Assembly: GCA_949752795.1 (NCBI GenBank)
Contig: CATKHW010000297.1
Coordinates: 48,001-112,000 of the forward strand
Reading direction: 5' to 3'
DNA length: 64,000 nucleotides
Origin: Hyperoodon ampullatus
Lineage: Eukaryota; Chordata; Mammalia; Artiodactyla; Ziphiidae
Shown here: in pieces, positions 51,657-64,000 of the stretch
How the letters are laid out: each line of letters opens with the position of its first letter
How positions within the stretch are numbered: position 1 is the stretch's first letter
Notes under the pieces: model-generated
Told to the model about the DNA's origin: nothing
The model's input: the letters and a program-made list of their open reading frames with translations, nothing else
Database searches by the model: none
Made by a program: the position numbers and the translations under genes

Positions 51657-53395
51657 CCCTTTCACTGAGGAAGGTGTAGGTCTTGTCTATTCCATAGTTG
51701 GTTTTTGGAAAGGCACCTGTGCTTATATCAAACACTGGTTTTATGCATCACCCCACCTGTCCTTCCCCCTTAAGCAGGCATAAGAGTGTTTTCTAAATGT
51801 GAGACACTGTTCTCTTTCCTAACTCAGTTCAAGTGTAGCCATGTTTACAGGATCTTCATAAGTGATATCTTATGATAAGTTTCTTTTTCTGTGTGACTTA
51901 TTTCACTTAGAATCATCGTACCTGAATCCACCCATTTTGCTGCTACTGGTCTTATGACATTGATTTCATGGATGAGGGATATTCCATCGTACGTAAGTAC
52001 CACAATTTTTTGAACCATTTTTATATTTCCTGGGATATTTAAGGTGTACCCAAGTTGAGGTCCTTGTAAGCAGTGCAGCCCTAAATTTTGGGGTGGCTCT
52101 GGCTTATTGATTTTCAGTTTTCCCGAGGTATATTCCCAAGACTGGAAGTGCCCTTGGCTCTGTAGCTCTGTTGTTTACTTGTTTTAGGGAACACAATGCA
52201 CTCCTCCAGAGAGGCAGTTGGCAATTTACATCCCGCCCATCATCATAACAAGGCTCACTGTTCTCCAGGGCCTGTCTTGCCTTTCTGGTTTTTACACATT
52301 TTGGGGATGTCCTTTTTGACCGGTGGGAAGTGATACTTCTTTATAGTGCAGATTTGCATTGCCCGCTTGCTTGCTTGGCCAAAAAGGGCGTATGCGTTTT
52401 CTCCTGAATATATTCAGGAGAAAACGCATACGCCCTTTTTGGCCAAGTGCATCATTGTCGAAGTTGTGCCCCTCTTCCTGTGCTTTAAAGGCGATTCCAA
52501 AGTACCTCTTGAAATCTGTTTCCTGCTATTCTGCCTCGCTTTCAAGTCCGCCTCGTTGCCTTCCCTCAACAGATTTTTGGACGATAGTTGTCCTTTATTA
52601 CTCGGCCAGTTTGTGAATTGCTGTGCCCCTGAGCTCCATTTTTCAACTCGTTTTTGTTGAGCTGACCGCAAGTCCAAAATTTTGCTTCAGGACCTATAGT
52701 GGTTCCCAGTGGGGGGCTGAGACTTTGGTTAATTCTTCTTCCTGCCGGGAAGTTAGAGTGATATGTGCCCGTCGAAATGCCTAACAGCAACTCTCTCATT
52801 GTTTCTCCCTCTTCCCTTTCATCCTCTGCCAAATTGGCAACCTGTGTGAACCAGGAGGTTAAAGGGGCTGTCTCTCCAAGTTTGGAGGTTGATAGTAAAG
52901 CAGATGGAAAGTCAAACCGGAGCACCAGGAGAGGGACTATTCGTTGAGTTTTAGAAACCTTTCGTATTCACAGTGTGTCCGTTCTCTAGGATTCTCGTAC
53001 ATGTTATACCTGTAGTAATATTCCCTTCAACCTGGAGAGTTGGGACCCATGGAATGGGTGCCATGCATTATTGCTTTAAAGGGTCTGCATTTGCTCACCC
53101 AATCTCAACAAACCTCTCTGTCCCAAGTGTCCAGCCTTATGCCACTTCCAGCTGTCGTTGTAGATAGGGTCATTCCAGGTTTCATCAGAGACCCTGAAGT
53201 AATTGTAAAGAATATCCCAGTTTTTTTGTTTTGTTTTCGAAATTCCTTTTTGTAGTGGGTTTGAGCTGATTCTCACTGCAATGTTTATGCCAGTCTAGAC
53301 ACACTTGATTCCCTTACGGAGACATATCAATACATATGTTTTAAGATTCTTACTAGTCAGATATATTCCTCTGCGGGAAATATGGTGTTTTGAGT
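51657..53395 (+). repeat. Satellite unit U30
   Basis: 1739 bp; same marker set as U27 and U31 on the left and as U27 on the right. Palindrome 52374-52447 perfect. Confidence 0.92.
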
Positions 53396-55134
53396 CCCTT
53401 TCACTGAGGAAGGTGTAGGTCTTGTCTATTCCATAGTTGGTTTTTGGAAAGGCACCTGTGCTTATATCAAACACTGGTTTTATGCATCACCCCACCTGTC
53501 CTTACCCCTTAAGCAGGCATAAGAGTGTTTTCTAAATGTGAGACTCTGTTCTCTTTCCTAACTCAGTTCAAGTGTAGCCATTTTTACAGGATCTTCATAA
53601 GTGATATCTTATGATAAGTTTCTTTTTCTGTGTGACTTATTTCACTTAGAATCATTGTACCTGAATCCACCCATTTTGCTGCTACTGGTCTTATGACATT
53701 GATTTCATGGCTGAGGGATATTCCATCGTACGTAAGTACCACAATTTTTTGAACCATTTTTATATTTCCTGGGATATTTAAGGTGTACCCAAGTTGAGGT
53801 CCTTGTAAGCAGTGCAGCCCTAAATTTTGGGGTGGCTCTGGCTTATTGATTTTCAGTTTTCCCGAGGTATATTCCCAAGACTGGAAGTGCCCTTTGCTCT
53901 GTAGCTCTGTTGTTTACTTGTTTTAGGGAACACAATGCACTCCTCCAGAGAGGCAGTTGGCAATTTACATCCCGCCCATCATCATAACAAGGCTCACTGT
54001 TCTCCATGGCCTGTCTTGCCTTTCTGGTTTTTACATATTTTATGGATGTCCCTTTTGACCGGTGGGAAGTGATACTTCTTTATAGTGCAGATTTGCATTG
54101 CCCGCTTGCTTGCTTGGCCAAAAAGGGTGTATTCGTTTTCTCCTGAATATATTCAGGAGAAAACGCATACGCCCTTTTTGGCCAAGTGCATCATTGTCGA
54201 AGTTGTAACCCTCTTCCTGTGCTTTAAAGGCGATTCCAACGTACCTCTTGAAATCTGTTTCCTGCTATTCTGCCTCGCTTTCAAGTCTGCCTCGTTGCCT
54301 TCCCTCAACAGATTTTTGGACGATAGTTGTCCTTTATTACTCGGCCAGTTTGTGAATTGCTGTGCCCCTGAGCATCATTTTCAACTCATTTTTGGTGAGC
54401 TGACCGCAAGTCCAAAATTTTGGTTCAGGAACTATACTGGTTCCCGGTGGGTGGCTGAGACTTTGGTTAATTCTTCTTCCTGCCGGGAAATTACAGTGAT
54501 ATGTGCCCGTCCAAATGCCTAACAGCTACTCTCTCATTGGTTCTCCCTCTTCCCTTTCATCCTCTGCCAAATTGGCAGCCTGTGAGAACCAGGAGGTTAA
54601 AGGGGCTGTCTCTCCAAGTTGGGAGGTTGATAGTAAAGCAGATGGAAAGTCAAACCACAGCACCAGGAGAGGGACTATTCGTTGAGTTTTAGAAACCTTT
54701 CGTATTCACAGTGTGTCCGTTCTCTAGATTTCCCGTACATGTTATAGCTGTAGTAATATTCCCTTCAACCTGGAGAGTTGGGACCCATGGAATGGGTGCC
54801 ATGTATTATTGCTTTAAAGGGTCTGCATTTGCTCACCCAATCTCACCAATCCTCTCAGTCCCAAGTGTCCAGCCTTATGCCACATCCAGCTGTCGTTGTA
54901 GATAGGGTCATTCCAGGTTTCATCAGAGACCCTGAAGGAATTGAAAAGAATTTCCCAGTTTTTTTTGTTTTGTTTTTGAAATTCCTTTTTATAGTGGGTT
55001 TGAGCTGATTCTCGCTGCCATGTTTATGCCAGTGTAGACAAACTTGATTCCCTTATGGAGACATATCAATACATAGGTTTTAAGATTCTTACTAGTCATA
55101 TATATTCCTCTGCGGGAAATATGGGGTTTTGAGT
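53396..55134 (+). repeat. Satellite unit U31
   Basis: 1739 bp; left part of the U27/U30 type, right part back to the ordinary type ('caccaatcctctcag'), so the special block ends inside it. Palindrome 54113-54186 has two left-arm mismatches, one CpG-type. Confidence 0.92.
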
Positions 55135-56873
55135 CCCTTTCACTGAGGAAGGTGTAGGTCTTGTCTATTCCATAGTTGGTTTTTGGAACGGTACCTGTGC
55201 TTATATCAAACTCTGGTTTTATGCATCACCCCACCTCTCCTTCCTCCTTAAGCAGGCATAAGTGTGTTTTCTAAATGTGAGACACTCTTTTCTTTCCTAA
55301 CTCAGTTCAAGTGTAGCCATGTTTACAGGATCTTCATAAGTGATATCTTATGATAAGTTTCTTTTTCTCTGTGACTTATTTCACTTAGAATCATCGTACC
55401 TGAATCCACCCATTTTGCTGCTACTGGTCTTATGACATTGATTTCATGGCTGAGGGATATTCCATCGTACGTGAGTACCACAATTTTTTGAACCATTTTT
55501 ATATTTCCTGGCATATTTAAGGTGTACCCAAGTTGAGGTCCTTGTAAGCAGTGCAGCCCTAAATTTTGGGGTGGCTCTCGCTTATTGATTTTCAGTTTTC
55601 CCAAGGTATATTCCCTAGACTGGAAGTGCCCTTGGCTCTGTAGCTCTGTTGTTTACTTGTTTTAGGGAACACAAAGCACTCCTCCAGAGAGGCAGTTGGC
55701 AATTTACATCCCGCCCATCAGCATAACAAGGCTCCCTGTTCTCCAGGGCCTGTCTTGCATTTCTGGCTTTTACACATTTTGTGGATGTCCCTTTTGACCG
55801 GTGGGAAGTGATACTTCTTTGTAGTGCAGATTTGCATTGCCCGCTTGCTTGCTTGGCCAAAAAGGGCGTATGCGTTTTCTCCTGAATATATTCAGGAGAA
55901 AACGCATACGCCCTTTTTGGCGAAGTGCAGCATTGTCGAAGTTGTGCCCCTCTTCCTGTGCTTTACAGGCGATTCCAACGTACCTCTTGAAATCTGTTTC
56001 CTGCTATTCTGCCTCGCTTTCAAGTCCGCCTCGTTGCCTTCCCTCAACAGAATTTTGGACGATAGTTGTCCTTTATTACTCGGCCAGTTTGTGAATTGCT
56101 GTGCCCCTGAGCTCCATTTTTCAACTCGTTTTTGGTGAGCAGACCGCAAGTCCAAAATATTGGTTCAGGAACTATACTGGTTCCCGGTGGGTGGCCTAGA
56201 CTTTGGTTAATTCTTCTTCCTGCTGGGAAGTTAGAGTGATATGTGCCCGTCCAAATGCCTAACAGCTAGTCTCTCATTGGTTCTCCCTCTTCCTTTTCAT
56301 CCTCTGCCAAATTGGCAACCTGTGCAAACCAGGAGTTTAAAGGGTCTGTCTCTCCAAGTTGGGAGGTTGATAGTAAAGCAGATGGAAAGTCAAACCGGAG
56401 CACCAGGAGAGGGACTATTCGTTGAGTTTTAGAAACCTTTCGTATTCACAGTGTGTCCGTTCTCTAGGTTTCCCGTATATGTTATAACTGTAGTAATATT
56501 CCCTTCAACCTGGAGAGTTGGGACCCATGGAATGGGTGCCATTCATTATTGCTTTAAAGGGTCTGCATTTGCTCACCCAATCTCACCAATCCTCTCAGTC
56601 CCAAGTGTCCAGCCTTATGCCACATCCAGCTGTCGTTGTAGAGAGGGTCATTCCAGGTTTCATCAGAGACCCTGAAGGAATTGTAAAGAATTTCCCAGTT
56701 TTTTTGTTTTGTTTTTGAAATTCCTTTTTATAGTGGGTTTGAGCTGATTCTCGCTGCCATGTTTATGCCAGTCTAGACACACTTGATTCCCTTACGGAGA
56801 CAAATCAATACATAGGTTTTAAGATTCTTACTAGTCAGATATATTCCTCTGCGGGAAATATGGGGTTTTGAGT
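55135..56873 (+). repeat. Satellite unit U32
   Basis: 1739 bp; ordinary type. Palindrome 55852-55925 has one mismatch (ggcgaag). Confidence 0.92.
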
Positions 56874-58612
56874 CCCTTTCACTGAGGAAGGTGTAGGTCT
56901 TGTCTATTCGATAGTTGTTTTTTGGAAAGGAACCTGTGCTTATATCAAACTCTGGTTTTATGCATCACCCAACCTCTCCTTCCCCCTTAAGCAGGCATAA
57001 GAGTGTTTTCTAAATGTGAGACACTGTTCTCTTTCCTAACTCAGTTCAAGTGTAGCCATGTTTACAGGATCTTCATAAGTGATATCTTATGATAAGTTTC
57101 TTTTTCTGTGTGACTTATTTCACTTAGAATCTACAAACCTGAATCCACCCATTTTGCTGCTACTGGTCTTATGACATTGATTTCATGGCTGAGGGATATT
57201 CCATCGTACGTAAGTACCACAATTTTTTGAACCATTTTTATATCTCCTGGCATATTTAAGGTGTACCCAAGTTGAGGTCCTTGTAAGCAGTGCAGCCCTA
57301 AATTTTGGGGTGGCTCTGTCTTATTGATTTTCAGTTTTCCCAAGGTATATTCCCTAGACTGGAAGTGCCCTTGACTCTGTAGCTCTGTTCTTTACTTGTT
57401 TTAGGGAACACAATGCACTCCTCCAGAGAGGCAGTTGGCAATTTACATCCCGCCCATCAGCATAACAAGGCTCCCTGTTCTCCAGGGCCTGTCTTGCCTT
57501 TCTGGTTTTTACACATTTTGTGGATGTCCCTTTTGACGGGTGGGAAGTGATACTTCTTTGTAGTGCAGATTTGCATTGCCCGCTTGCTTGCTTGGCCAAA
57601 AAGGGCGTATGCGTTTACTCCTGAATATATTCAGGATAAAACGCATACAAACTTTTTGGCCAAGTGCATCATTTTCGTAGTTGTGCCCCTCTTCCTGTGC
57701 TTTAAAGGCGATTCCAACGTACCTCTTGAAATCTGTTTCCTGCTATTCTGCCTCGCTTTCAAGTCCGCCTCGTTGCCTTCCCTCAACAGATTTTTGGACG
57801 ATAGTTATCCTTTATTACTCGGCCAGTTTGTGAATTGCTGTGCCCCTGAGCTCCATTTTTCAACTCGTTTTTGGTGAGCTGACCGCAAGTCCAAAATTTT
57901 GGTTCAGGACCTATACTGGTTCCCGGTGGGTTGCTGAGACTTTGGTTAATTCTTCTTCCTGCCGGGAAATTACAGTGATATGTGCCCGTCCAAATGCCTA
58001 ACAGCTACTCTCTCTTTAGTTCTCCCTCTTCCCTTTCAGCCTCTGCCAAATTGGCAACCTATGCGAACCAGGAGTTTAAAGGGGCTGTCTCTCCAAGTTG
58101 GGAGGTTGATAGTAAAGCAGATGGAAAGTCAAACCGGAGCACCAGGAGAGGGACTATTCGTTGAGTTTCAGAAACCTTTCGTATTCACAGTGTGTCCGTT
58201 CTCTAGGTTTCCTGTACATGTTATACCTGTAGTAATATTCCCTTCAACCTGGAGAGTTGGGACCCATGGAATGGGTGCCATGCATTATTGCTTTAAAGGG
58301 TGTGAATTTGCTCACCCAATCTCACCAATCCTCTCAGTCCCAAGTGTCCAGCCTTATGCCACATCCAGCTGTCATTGTAGATAGGGTCATTCCAGGTTTC
58401 ATCAGAGACCCTGAAGGAATTGTAAAGAATTTCCCAGTTTTTTGGTTTTGTTTTTGAAATTCCTTTTTATACTGGGTTTGAGCTGATTCTCGCTGCCATG
58501 TTTATGCCAGTCTAGACACACTTGATTCCCTTACGGAGACATATGAATACATAGGTTTTAAGATTCTTACTAGTCAGATATACTCCTTTGCGGGAAATAT
58601 GGGGTTTTGAGT
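56874..58612 (+). repeat. Satellite unit U33
   Basis: 1739 bp. 'gaatctacaaacctg' interrupts the ORF2 tail relic. Palindrome 57591-57664 is one of the two most decayed, with changes on both arms. Confidence 0.92.
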
Positions 58613-60351
58613 CCCTTTCACTGAGGAAGGTGAAGGTCTTGTCTATTCCATAGTTGGTTTTTGGAACGGTACCTGTGCTTATATCAAACTCTGGTTTTAT
58701 GCATCACCCCACCTCTCCTTCCCCCTTAAGCAGGCATAAGAGTGTTTTCTAAATGTGAGACACTGTTCTCTTTCCTAACTCAGTTCAAGTGTAGCCATGT
58801 TTACAGGATCTTCATAAGTGATATCTTATGATAAGTTTCTTTTTCTGTATGACTTATTTCACTTAGAATCATCGTACCTGAATCCACACATTTTGCTGCT
58901 ACTGGTCTTATGATATTGTTCTCATGGCTGAGGGATATTCCATCGTATGTAAGTACCACGATTTTTTGAACCATTTTTATATTTCCTTGGATACTTAAGG
59001 TGTACCCAAGTTGAGGTCCCTGTAAGCAGTGCAGCCCTAAATTTTGGAGTGGATCTGTCTTATTGATTTTCAGTTTTCCCAAGGTATATTCCCTAGACTG
59101 GAAGTGCCCTTGGCTCTGTAGCTCTGTTTTTTACTTGTTTTAGGGAACACAATGCACTCCTCCAGAGAGGCAGTTGGCAATTTACATCCCGCCCATCAGC
59201 ATAACAAGGCTCCCTGTTCTCCACGGCCTGTCGTGCCTTTCTGGTTTTTACACATTTTGTGGATGTCCCTTTTGACCAGTGGGAAGTGATACTTCTTTAT
59301 AGTGCAGATTTGCATTGCCCGCTTGCTTGCTTGGCCAAAAAGGGCGTATGCGTTTTCTCCTGAATATATTCAGGAGAAAACGCATACGCCCTTTTTGGCC
59401 AAGTGCATCATTGTCGAAGTTGTGCCCCTCTTCCTGTGCTTTAAAGGCGATTCCAACGTACCTCTTGAAATTTGTTTCCTGCTATTCTGCCTCGCTTTCA
59501 AGTCCGCCTCGTTGCCTTCCCTCAACAGATTTTTGGACGATAGTTGTCCTTTATTACTCGGCCAGTTTGTGAATTGCTGAGCCCCTGAGCTCCATTTTTC
59601 AACTCGTTTTTGGTGAGCTGACCGCAAGTCCAAAATTTTGGTTCAGGACCTATACTGGTTCCCGGTGGGTGGCTGAGACTTTGGTTAATTCTTCTTCCTG
59701 CCGGGAAATTACAGTGATATGTGCCCGTCCAAATGCCTAACTGCTACTCTCTCATGGGTTCTCCCTCTTCCCTTTCATCCTCTGCCAAATTGGAAACCTG
59801 TGCGAACCAGGAGGTTAAAGGGGCTGTCTCTCCAAGTTGGGAGGTTAATAGTAAAGCAGGTGGAAAGTCAAACTGGAGCACCAGGAGAGGGACTATTCGT
59901 TGAGTTTTAGAAACCTTTCGTATTCACAGTGTGTCCGTTCTCTAGGTTTCCCGTACATGTTATAGCTGTAGTAATATTCCCTTCTACCTGGAGAGTTAGG
60001 ACCCATGGAATGGGTGCCATGCATTATTGCTTTAAAGGGTCTGCATTTGCTCACCCAATCTCACCAATCCTCTCAGTCCCAAGTGTCCAGCCTTATGCCA
60101 CATCCAGCTGTCATTGTAGATAGGGTCATTCCAGGTTTCATCAGAGACCCTGAAGGAATTGTAAAGAATTTCCCAGTTTTTTTGTTTTGTTTTTGAAATT
60201 CCTTTTTATAGTGGGTTTGAGCTGATTCTCGCTGCCATGTTTATGCCAGTCTAGACACACTTGATTCCCTTACGGAGACATATCAATACATAGGTTTTAA
60301 GATTTTTACTAGTCAGATATATTCCTCTGTGGGAAATATGCGGTTTTGAGT
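58613..60351 (+). repeat. Satellite unit U34
   Basis: 1739 bp; ordinary type with scattered private changes (e.g. 'gatattgttctcatgg'). Palindrome 59330-59403 perfect. Confidence 0.92.
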
Positions 60352-62089
60352 CCCTTTCACTGAGGAAGGTGTAGGCCTTGTCTATTCCATAGTTGGTTTT
60401 TGGAACGCTACCTGTGCTTATATCAAACTCTGGTTTTATGCATCACCCCACCTCTCCTTCCCCCTTAAGCAGGCATAAGAGTGTTTTCTAAATGTGAGAC
60501 ACTCTTCTCTTTCCTAACTCAGCTCAAGTGTAGCCATGTTTACAGGATCTTCATAAGTGATATCTTATGATAAGTTTATTTTTCTGTGTGACTTATTTCA
60601 CTTAGAATCATCGTACCTGAATCCACCCATTTTGCTGCTACTGGTCTTATGACATTGATTTCATGGCTGAGGGATATTCCATCGTACGTAAGTACCACAA
60701 TTTTTTGAACCATTTTTATAATTCCTGGGATATTTAAGGTGTACCCAAGTTGAGGTCCTTGTAAGCAGTGCAGCCCTAAATTTTGGAGTGGCTCTGTCTT
60801 ATTGAATTTCAGTTTTCCCAAGGCATATTCCCTAGACTGGAAGTTCCCTTGGCTCTGTAGCTCTATTCTTTACGTGTTTTAGGGAACACAATGCACTCCT
60901 ACAGAGAGGCTGTTGGCAATTTACATCCCGCCCGTCAGCATAACAAGGCTCCCTGTTCTCCAGGGCCTGTCTTGCCTTTCTGGTTTTTACACATTTTGTG
61001 GATGTCCCTTTTGACCTGTGGGAAGTGATACTTCTCTGTAGTGCAGATTTGCATTGCCCGCTTGCTTGCTTGGCCAAAAAGGGCGTATGCGTTTTCTCCT
61101 GAATATATTCAGGAGAAAACGCATACGCCCTTTTTGGCCAAGTGCATCATTGTCGAAGTTGTGCCCCTCTTCCTGTGCTTTAAAGGCGATTCCAACGTAC
61201 CTCTTGAAATCTGTTTCCTGCTATTCTGCCTCGCTTTCAAGTCCGCCTCGTTGCCTTCCCTCAACAGATTTTTGGCCGATAGTTGTCCTTTATTACTCGG
61301 CCAGTTTGTGAATTGCTGTGCCCCTGAGCTCCATTTTTCAACTCGTTTTTGTTGAGCTGACCGCAAGTCCAAAATTTTGGTTCAGGACCTATACTGGTTC
61401 CCGGTGGGTGGCTGAGACTTTGGTTAATTCTTCTTCCTGCCGGGAAATTACAGTGATATGTGCCCGTCCAAATGCCTAACAGCTACTCTCTCATTGGTTC
61501 TCCCTCTTCCCTTTCATCCTCTGCCAAATTCGCAACCTGTGCGAACCAGCAGGTTAAAGGGGCTGTCTCTCCAAGTTGGGAGGTTGATAGTAAAGCAGAT
61601 GGAAAGTCAAACCGGAGCACCAGGAGAGGGACTATTCGTTGAGTTTTAGAAACCTTTCGTATTCACAGTGTGTCCGTTCTCTAGGTTTCCCGTACATGTT
61701 ATAACTGTAGTAATATTCCCTTCAACCTGGAGAGTTGGGACCCATGGAATGGGTGCCAGGCATTTGTGCTTTAAAGGGTCTGCATTTGCTCACCCAATCT
61801 CACCAATCCTCTCAGTCCCAAGTGTCCCTCCTTATGCCACATCCAGCTGTCATTGTAGATAGGGTCATTCCAGGTTTCATCAGAGACCCTGAAGGAATTG
61901 TAAAGAATTTCCCAGTTTTTTTGTTTTGTTTTTGAAATTCTTTTTATAGTGGGTTTGAGCATATTCTCGCTGCCATGTTTATGCCAGTCTAGACACACTT
62001 GATTCCCTTACGGAGACATATCAATACATAGGTTTTAAGATTATTACTACTCAGATATATTCCTCTGCGGGAAATATGGGGTTTTGAGT
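60352..62089 (+). repeat. Satellite unit U35
   Basis: 1738 bp; 1-bp deletion in the T tract region near 61937. Palindrome 61069-61142 perfect. Confidence 0.92.
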
Positions 62090-63827
62090 CCCTTTCACTG
62101 AGGAAGGTATAGGTCTTGTCTATTCCATAGTTGGTTTTTGGAACGGTACCTGTGCTTATATCAAACTCTGGTTTTATGCATCACCCCACCTCTCCTTCCT
62201 CCTTAAGCAGGCATAAGAGTGTTTTCTAAATGTGAGACACTGTTCTCTTTCCTAACTCAGTTCAAGTGTAGCCATGTTTACAGGATCTTCATAAGTGATA
62301 TCTTATGATAAGTTTCTTTTTCTGTGTGACTTATTTCACTTAGAATCATTGTACCTGAATCCACCCATTTTGCTGCTACTGGCCTTAAGACATTGATTTC
62401 ATGGCTGAGGGATATTCCATCGTACGTAAGTACCACAATTTTTTGAACCATTTTTATATTTCCTGGGATATTTAAGCTGTACCCAAGTTGAGGTCCTTGT
62501 AAGCAGTGCAGCCCTAAATTTTGGGGTGGCTCTGTCTTATTGATTTCAGTTTTTCCAAGGTATATTCCCTAGACTGGAAGTGCCCTTGGCTCTGTAGCTC
62601 TGTTCTTTACTTGTTTTAGGGAACACAATGCACTCCTCCAGAGAGGCAGTTGGAAATTTACATCCCGCCCATCAGCATAACAAGGCTCCCTGTTCTCCAG
62701 GGTTTGTCTAGCCCTTCTGATTTTTACACATTTTGTGGATGTCCCTTTTGACCGGTGGGAAGTGATACTTCTTTATAGTGCAGATTTGCATTGCCCGCTT
62801 CCTTGCTTGGCCAAAAAGGGCGTATGCGTTTTCTCCTGAATATATTCAGGAGAAAACGTATACACGCTTTTTGGCCAAGTGCATCATTGTCGAAGTTGTG
62901 CCCCTCTTCCTGTGCTTTAAAGGCGATTCCAACGTACCTCTTGAAATCTGTTTCCTGCTATTCTGCCTCGCTTTCAAGTCCGCCACGTTGCATTCCCTCA
63001 ACAGATTTTTGGACGATAGTTGTCCTTTATTACTCGGCCAGTTTTTGAATTGCTGTGTCCCTGAGCTCCATTTTTCAACTCGTTTTTGGTGATCTGACCG
63101 GAAGTCCAACATTTTGGTTCAGGACCTATACTGGTTCCCGGTGGGTGGCTGAGACTTTGGTTAATTCTTCTTCCTGCCGGGAAATTACAGTGATATGTGC
63201 CCGTCCAAATGCCTAACAGCTACTCTCTCATTGGTTCTCCCTCTTCCCTTTCATCCTCTGCCGAATTGGCAACCTGTGTTAACAAGGAGGTTAAAGGTTC
63301 TGTCTCTCCATGTTGGGAGGTTGATAGTAAAGCAGATGGAAAGTCAAACCGGAGCACCAGGAGAGGGACTATTCGTTGAGTTTTAGAAACCTTTCGTATT
63401 CACAGTGAGTCCGTTCTCTAGGTTTCCCGTACATGTTATAACTGTAGTAATATCCCCTTCAACCTGGAGAGTTGGGACCCATGGAATGGGTGCCAGGCAT
63501 TTGTGCTTTAAAGGGTCTGCATTTGCTCACCCAATCTCACCAATCGTCTCAGTCCCAAGTGTCCTTCCTTATGCCACATCCAGCTGTCATTGTAGATAGG
63601 GTCATTCCAGGTTTCATCAGAGACCCTGAAGGAATTGTAAAGAATTTCCCAGTTTTTTTGTTTTGTTTTTGAAATTCCTTTTTATAGTGGGTTTGGGCAC
63701 ATTCTCGCTGCCATGTTTATGCCAGTCTAGACACACTTGATTCCCTTACGGAGACATATCAATACATAGGTTTTAAGATTCTTACTAGTCAGATATATTC
63801 CTCTGTGGGAAATATGGGGTTTTGAGT
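62090..63827 (+). repeat. Satellite unit U36
   Basis: 1738 bp. Palindrome 62806-62879 is strongly decayed in the right arm (aaaacgtatacacgc). Confidence 0.92.
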
Positions 63828-64000
63828 CCCTTTCACTGAGGAAGGTGTAGGTCTTGTCTATTCCATAGTTGGTTTTTGGAACGGTACCTGTGCTTATATC
63901 AAACTCTGGTTTTATGCATCACCCCACCTCTCCTTCCCCCTTAAGCAGGCATAAGAGTGTTTTCTAAATGAGAGACACTGTTCTCTTTCCTAACTCAGTT
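63828..64000 (+). repeat. Satellite unit U37 (cut by window end)
   Basis: The first 173 bases of a further unit, in phase and in the same orientation; the array continues past the window. Confidence 0.92.

Larger units (their letters stand above)
1060..64000 (+). repeat. Common cetacean satellite: tandem array of ~1.74-kb units
   Basis: Thirty-six complete head-to-tail units plus a partial one fill the window and continue beyond its right edge. Units are U1-U37, with base 1 at 'ccctttcactgagg'. Spacing is mostly 1739 bp; the exceptions are 1730 (U4-U8, U12), 1741 (U9, U10, U13, U14), 1733-1738 where units carry 1-6 small deletions, and 1964 where U17 holds a SINE. No unit is inverted. The identification rests on unit length, the L1 3'-end content and the cetacean-type SINE; I recall the family but could not run a search. 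Such arrays form constitutive heterochromatin; no coding role is indicated. Confidence 0.9.

Noticed and set aside
3555..59633. Repeated 87-codon minus frames (MDLRSAHQKR type)
   Set aside because: They lie in the non-L1 half, open on non-ATG codons in many copies, are lost in other units by single changes and carry no recognisable motif; openness follows from copying between units.
1748..63092. Recurrent 85-145 codon plus-strand open frames spanning the palindrome
   Set aside because: They recur at the satellite period, mostly open on GTG, TTG or CTG, overlap frames on both strands, vary in length by single-base indels and match no family I recognise. The palindrome itself makes both strands read alike there.
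1060..64000. CENP-B box
   Set aside because: Candidate sites such as 'ttcgttgagttttag' and 'cccgcttgcttggcc' fail the required core bases; no canonical box was found on either strand in the unit.
1060..64000. CRISPR array or bacterial repeat system
   Set aside because: The period is 1.74 kb, there are no short direct repeats with unique spacers, and L1 and SINE content shows a mammalian genome.
1060..64000. Nucleosome-phased unit length (10 x ~174 bp)
   Set aside because: I see no internal 170-180 bp subrepeat; a multiple near a nucleosome length is not evidence by itself.

Overview
This window is vertebrate satellite DNA, almost certainly from a whale, and it contains no convincing protein-coding gene. 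From about base 1060 to the right edge it is one uninterrupted head-to-tail tandem array: 36 complete units and the start of a 37th, each about 1.74 kb (mostly 1739 bp; also 1730, 1733, 1737, 1738 and 1741 bp). Unit length, sequence character and a cetacean-type CHR SINE inside one unit all point to the 'common cetacean satellite'. From memory, that satellite has units of about 1.7-1.76 kb in baleen, sperm and other non-delphinoid whales and about 1.58 kb in delphinoids, so a non-delphinoid source is more likely. Species was not determined.

Layout: 1-436 is a decayed L1 3' untranslated region, antisense on the + strand. 437-1059 is GC-rich sequence of unknown origin. The array starts sharply near 1060. 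Taking 'ccctttcactgagg' as unit base 1, unit bases 1 to about 705 are a decayed antisense L1 3' end: the 3' UTR, then the C-terminal end of ORF2, both still readable. Bases 718-791 are a 74-bp inverted repeat with no spacer, perfect in about half the units. Bases 792 to about 1560 match nothing I recognise. Bases about 1561-1603 are T-rich and may be the old poly(A) tail of the L1. The L1 origin of cetacean satellites has been reported (from memory: Kapitonov, Holmquist and Jurka, 1998); it is not new here.

The array records its own history. U4-U8 and U12 form a 1730-bp subtype with two linked small deletions. U5-U6 and U7-U8 are a near-identical 3460-bp dimer. 13443-20393 and 20394-27344 are a 6951-bp four-unit direct duplication whose crossover falls within an 11-bp interval in U12. 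One-unit (1739-bp) duplications occur in U15-U17 and U21-U23. Related unit types recur 4, 8 and 10 units apart between 32 and 54 kb. U17 alone carries a CHR SINE with 18-bp target-site duplications.

The many short open frames in the array repeat at the satellite period, mostly lack ATG starts, overlap on both strands and are explained by homogenisation of a non-coding repeat. The sequence shows satellite evolution by unequal crossover, with a conspicuous palindrome at the L1/non-L1 junction of every unit; it shows no new protein system.
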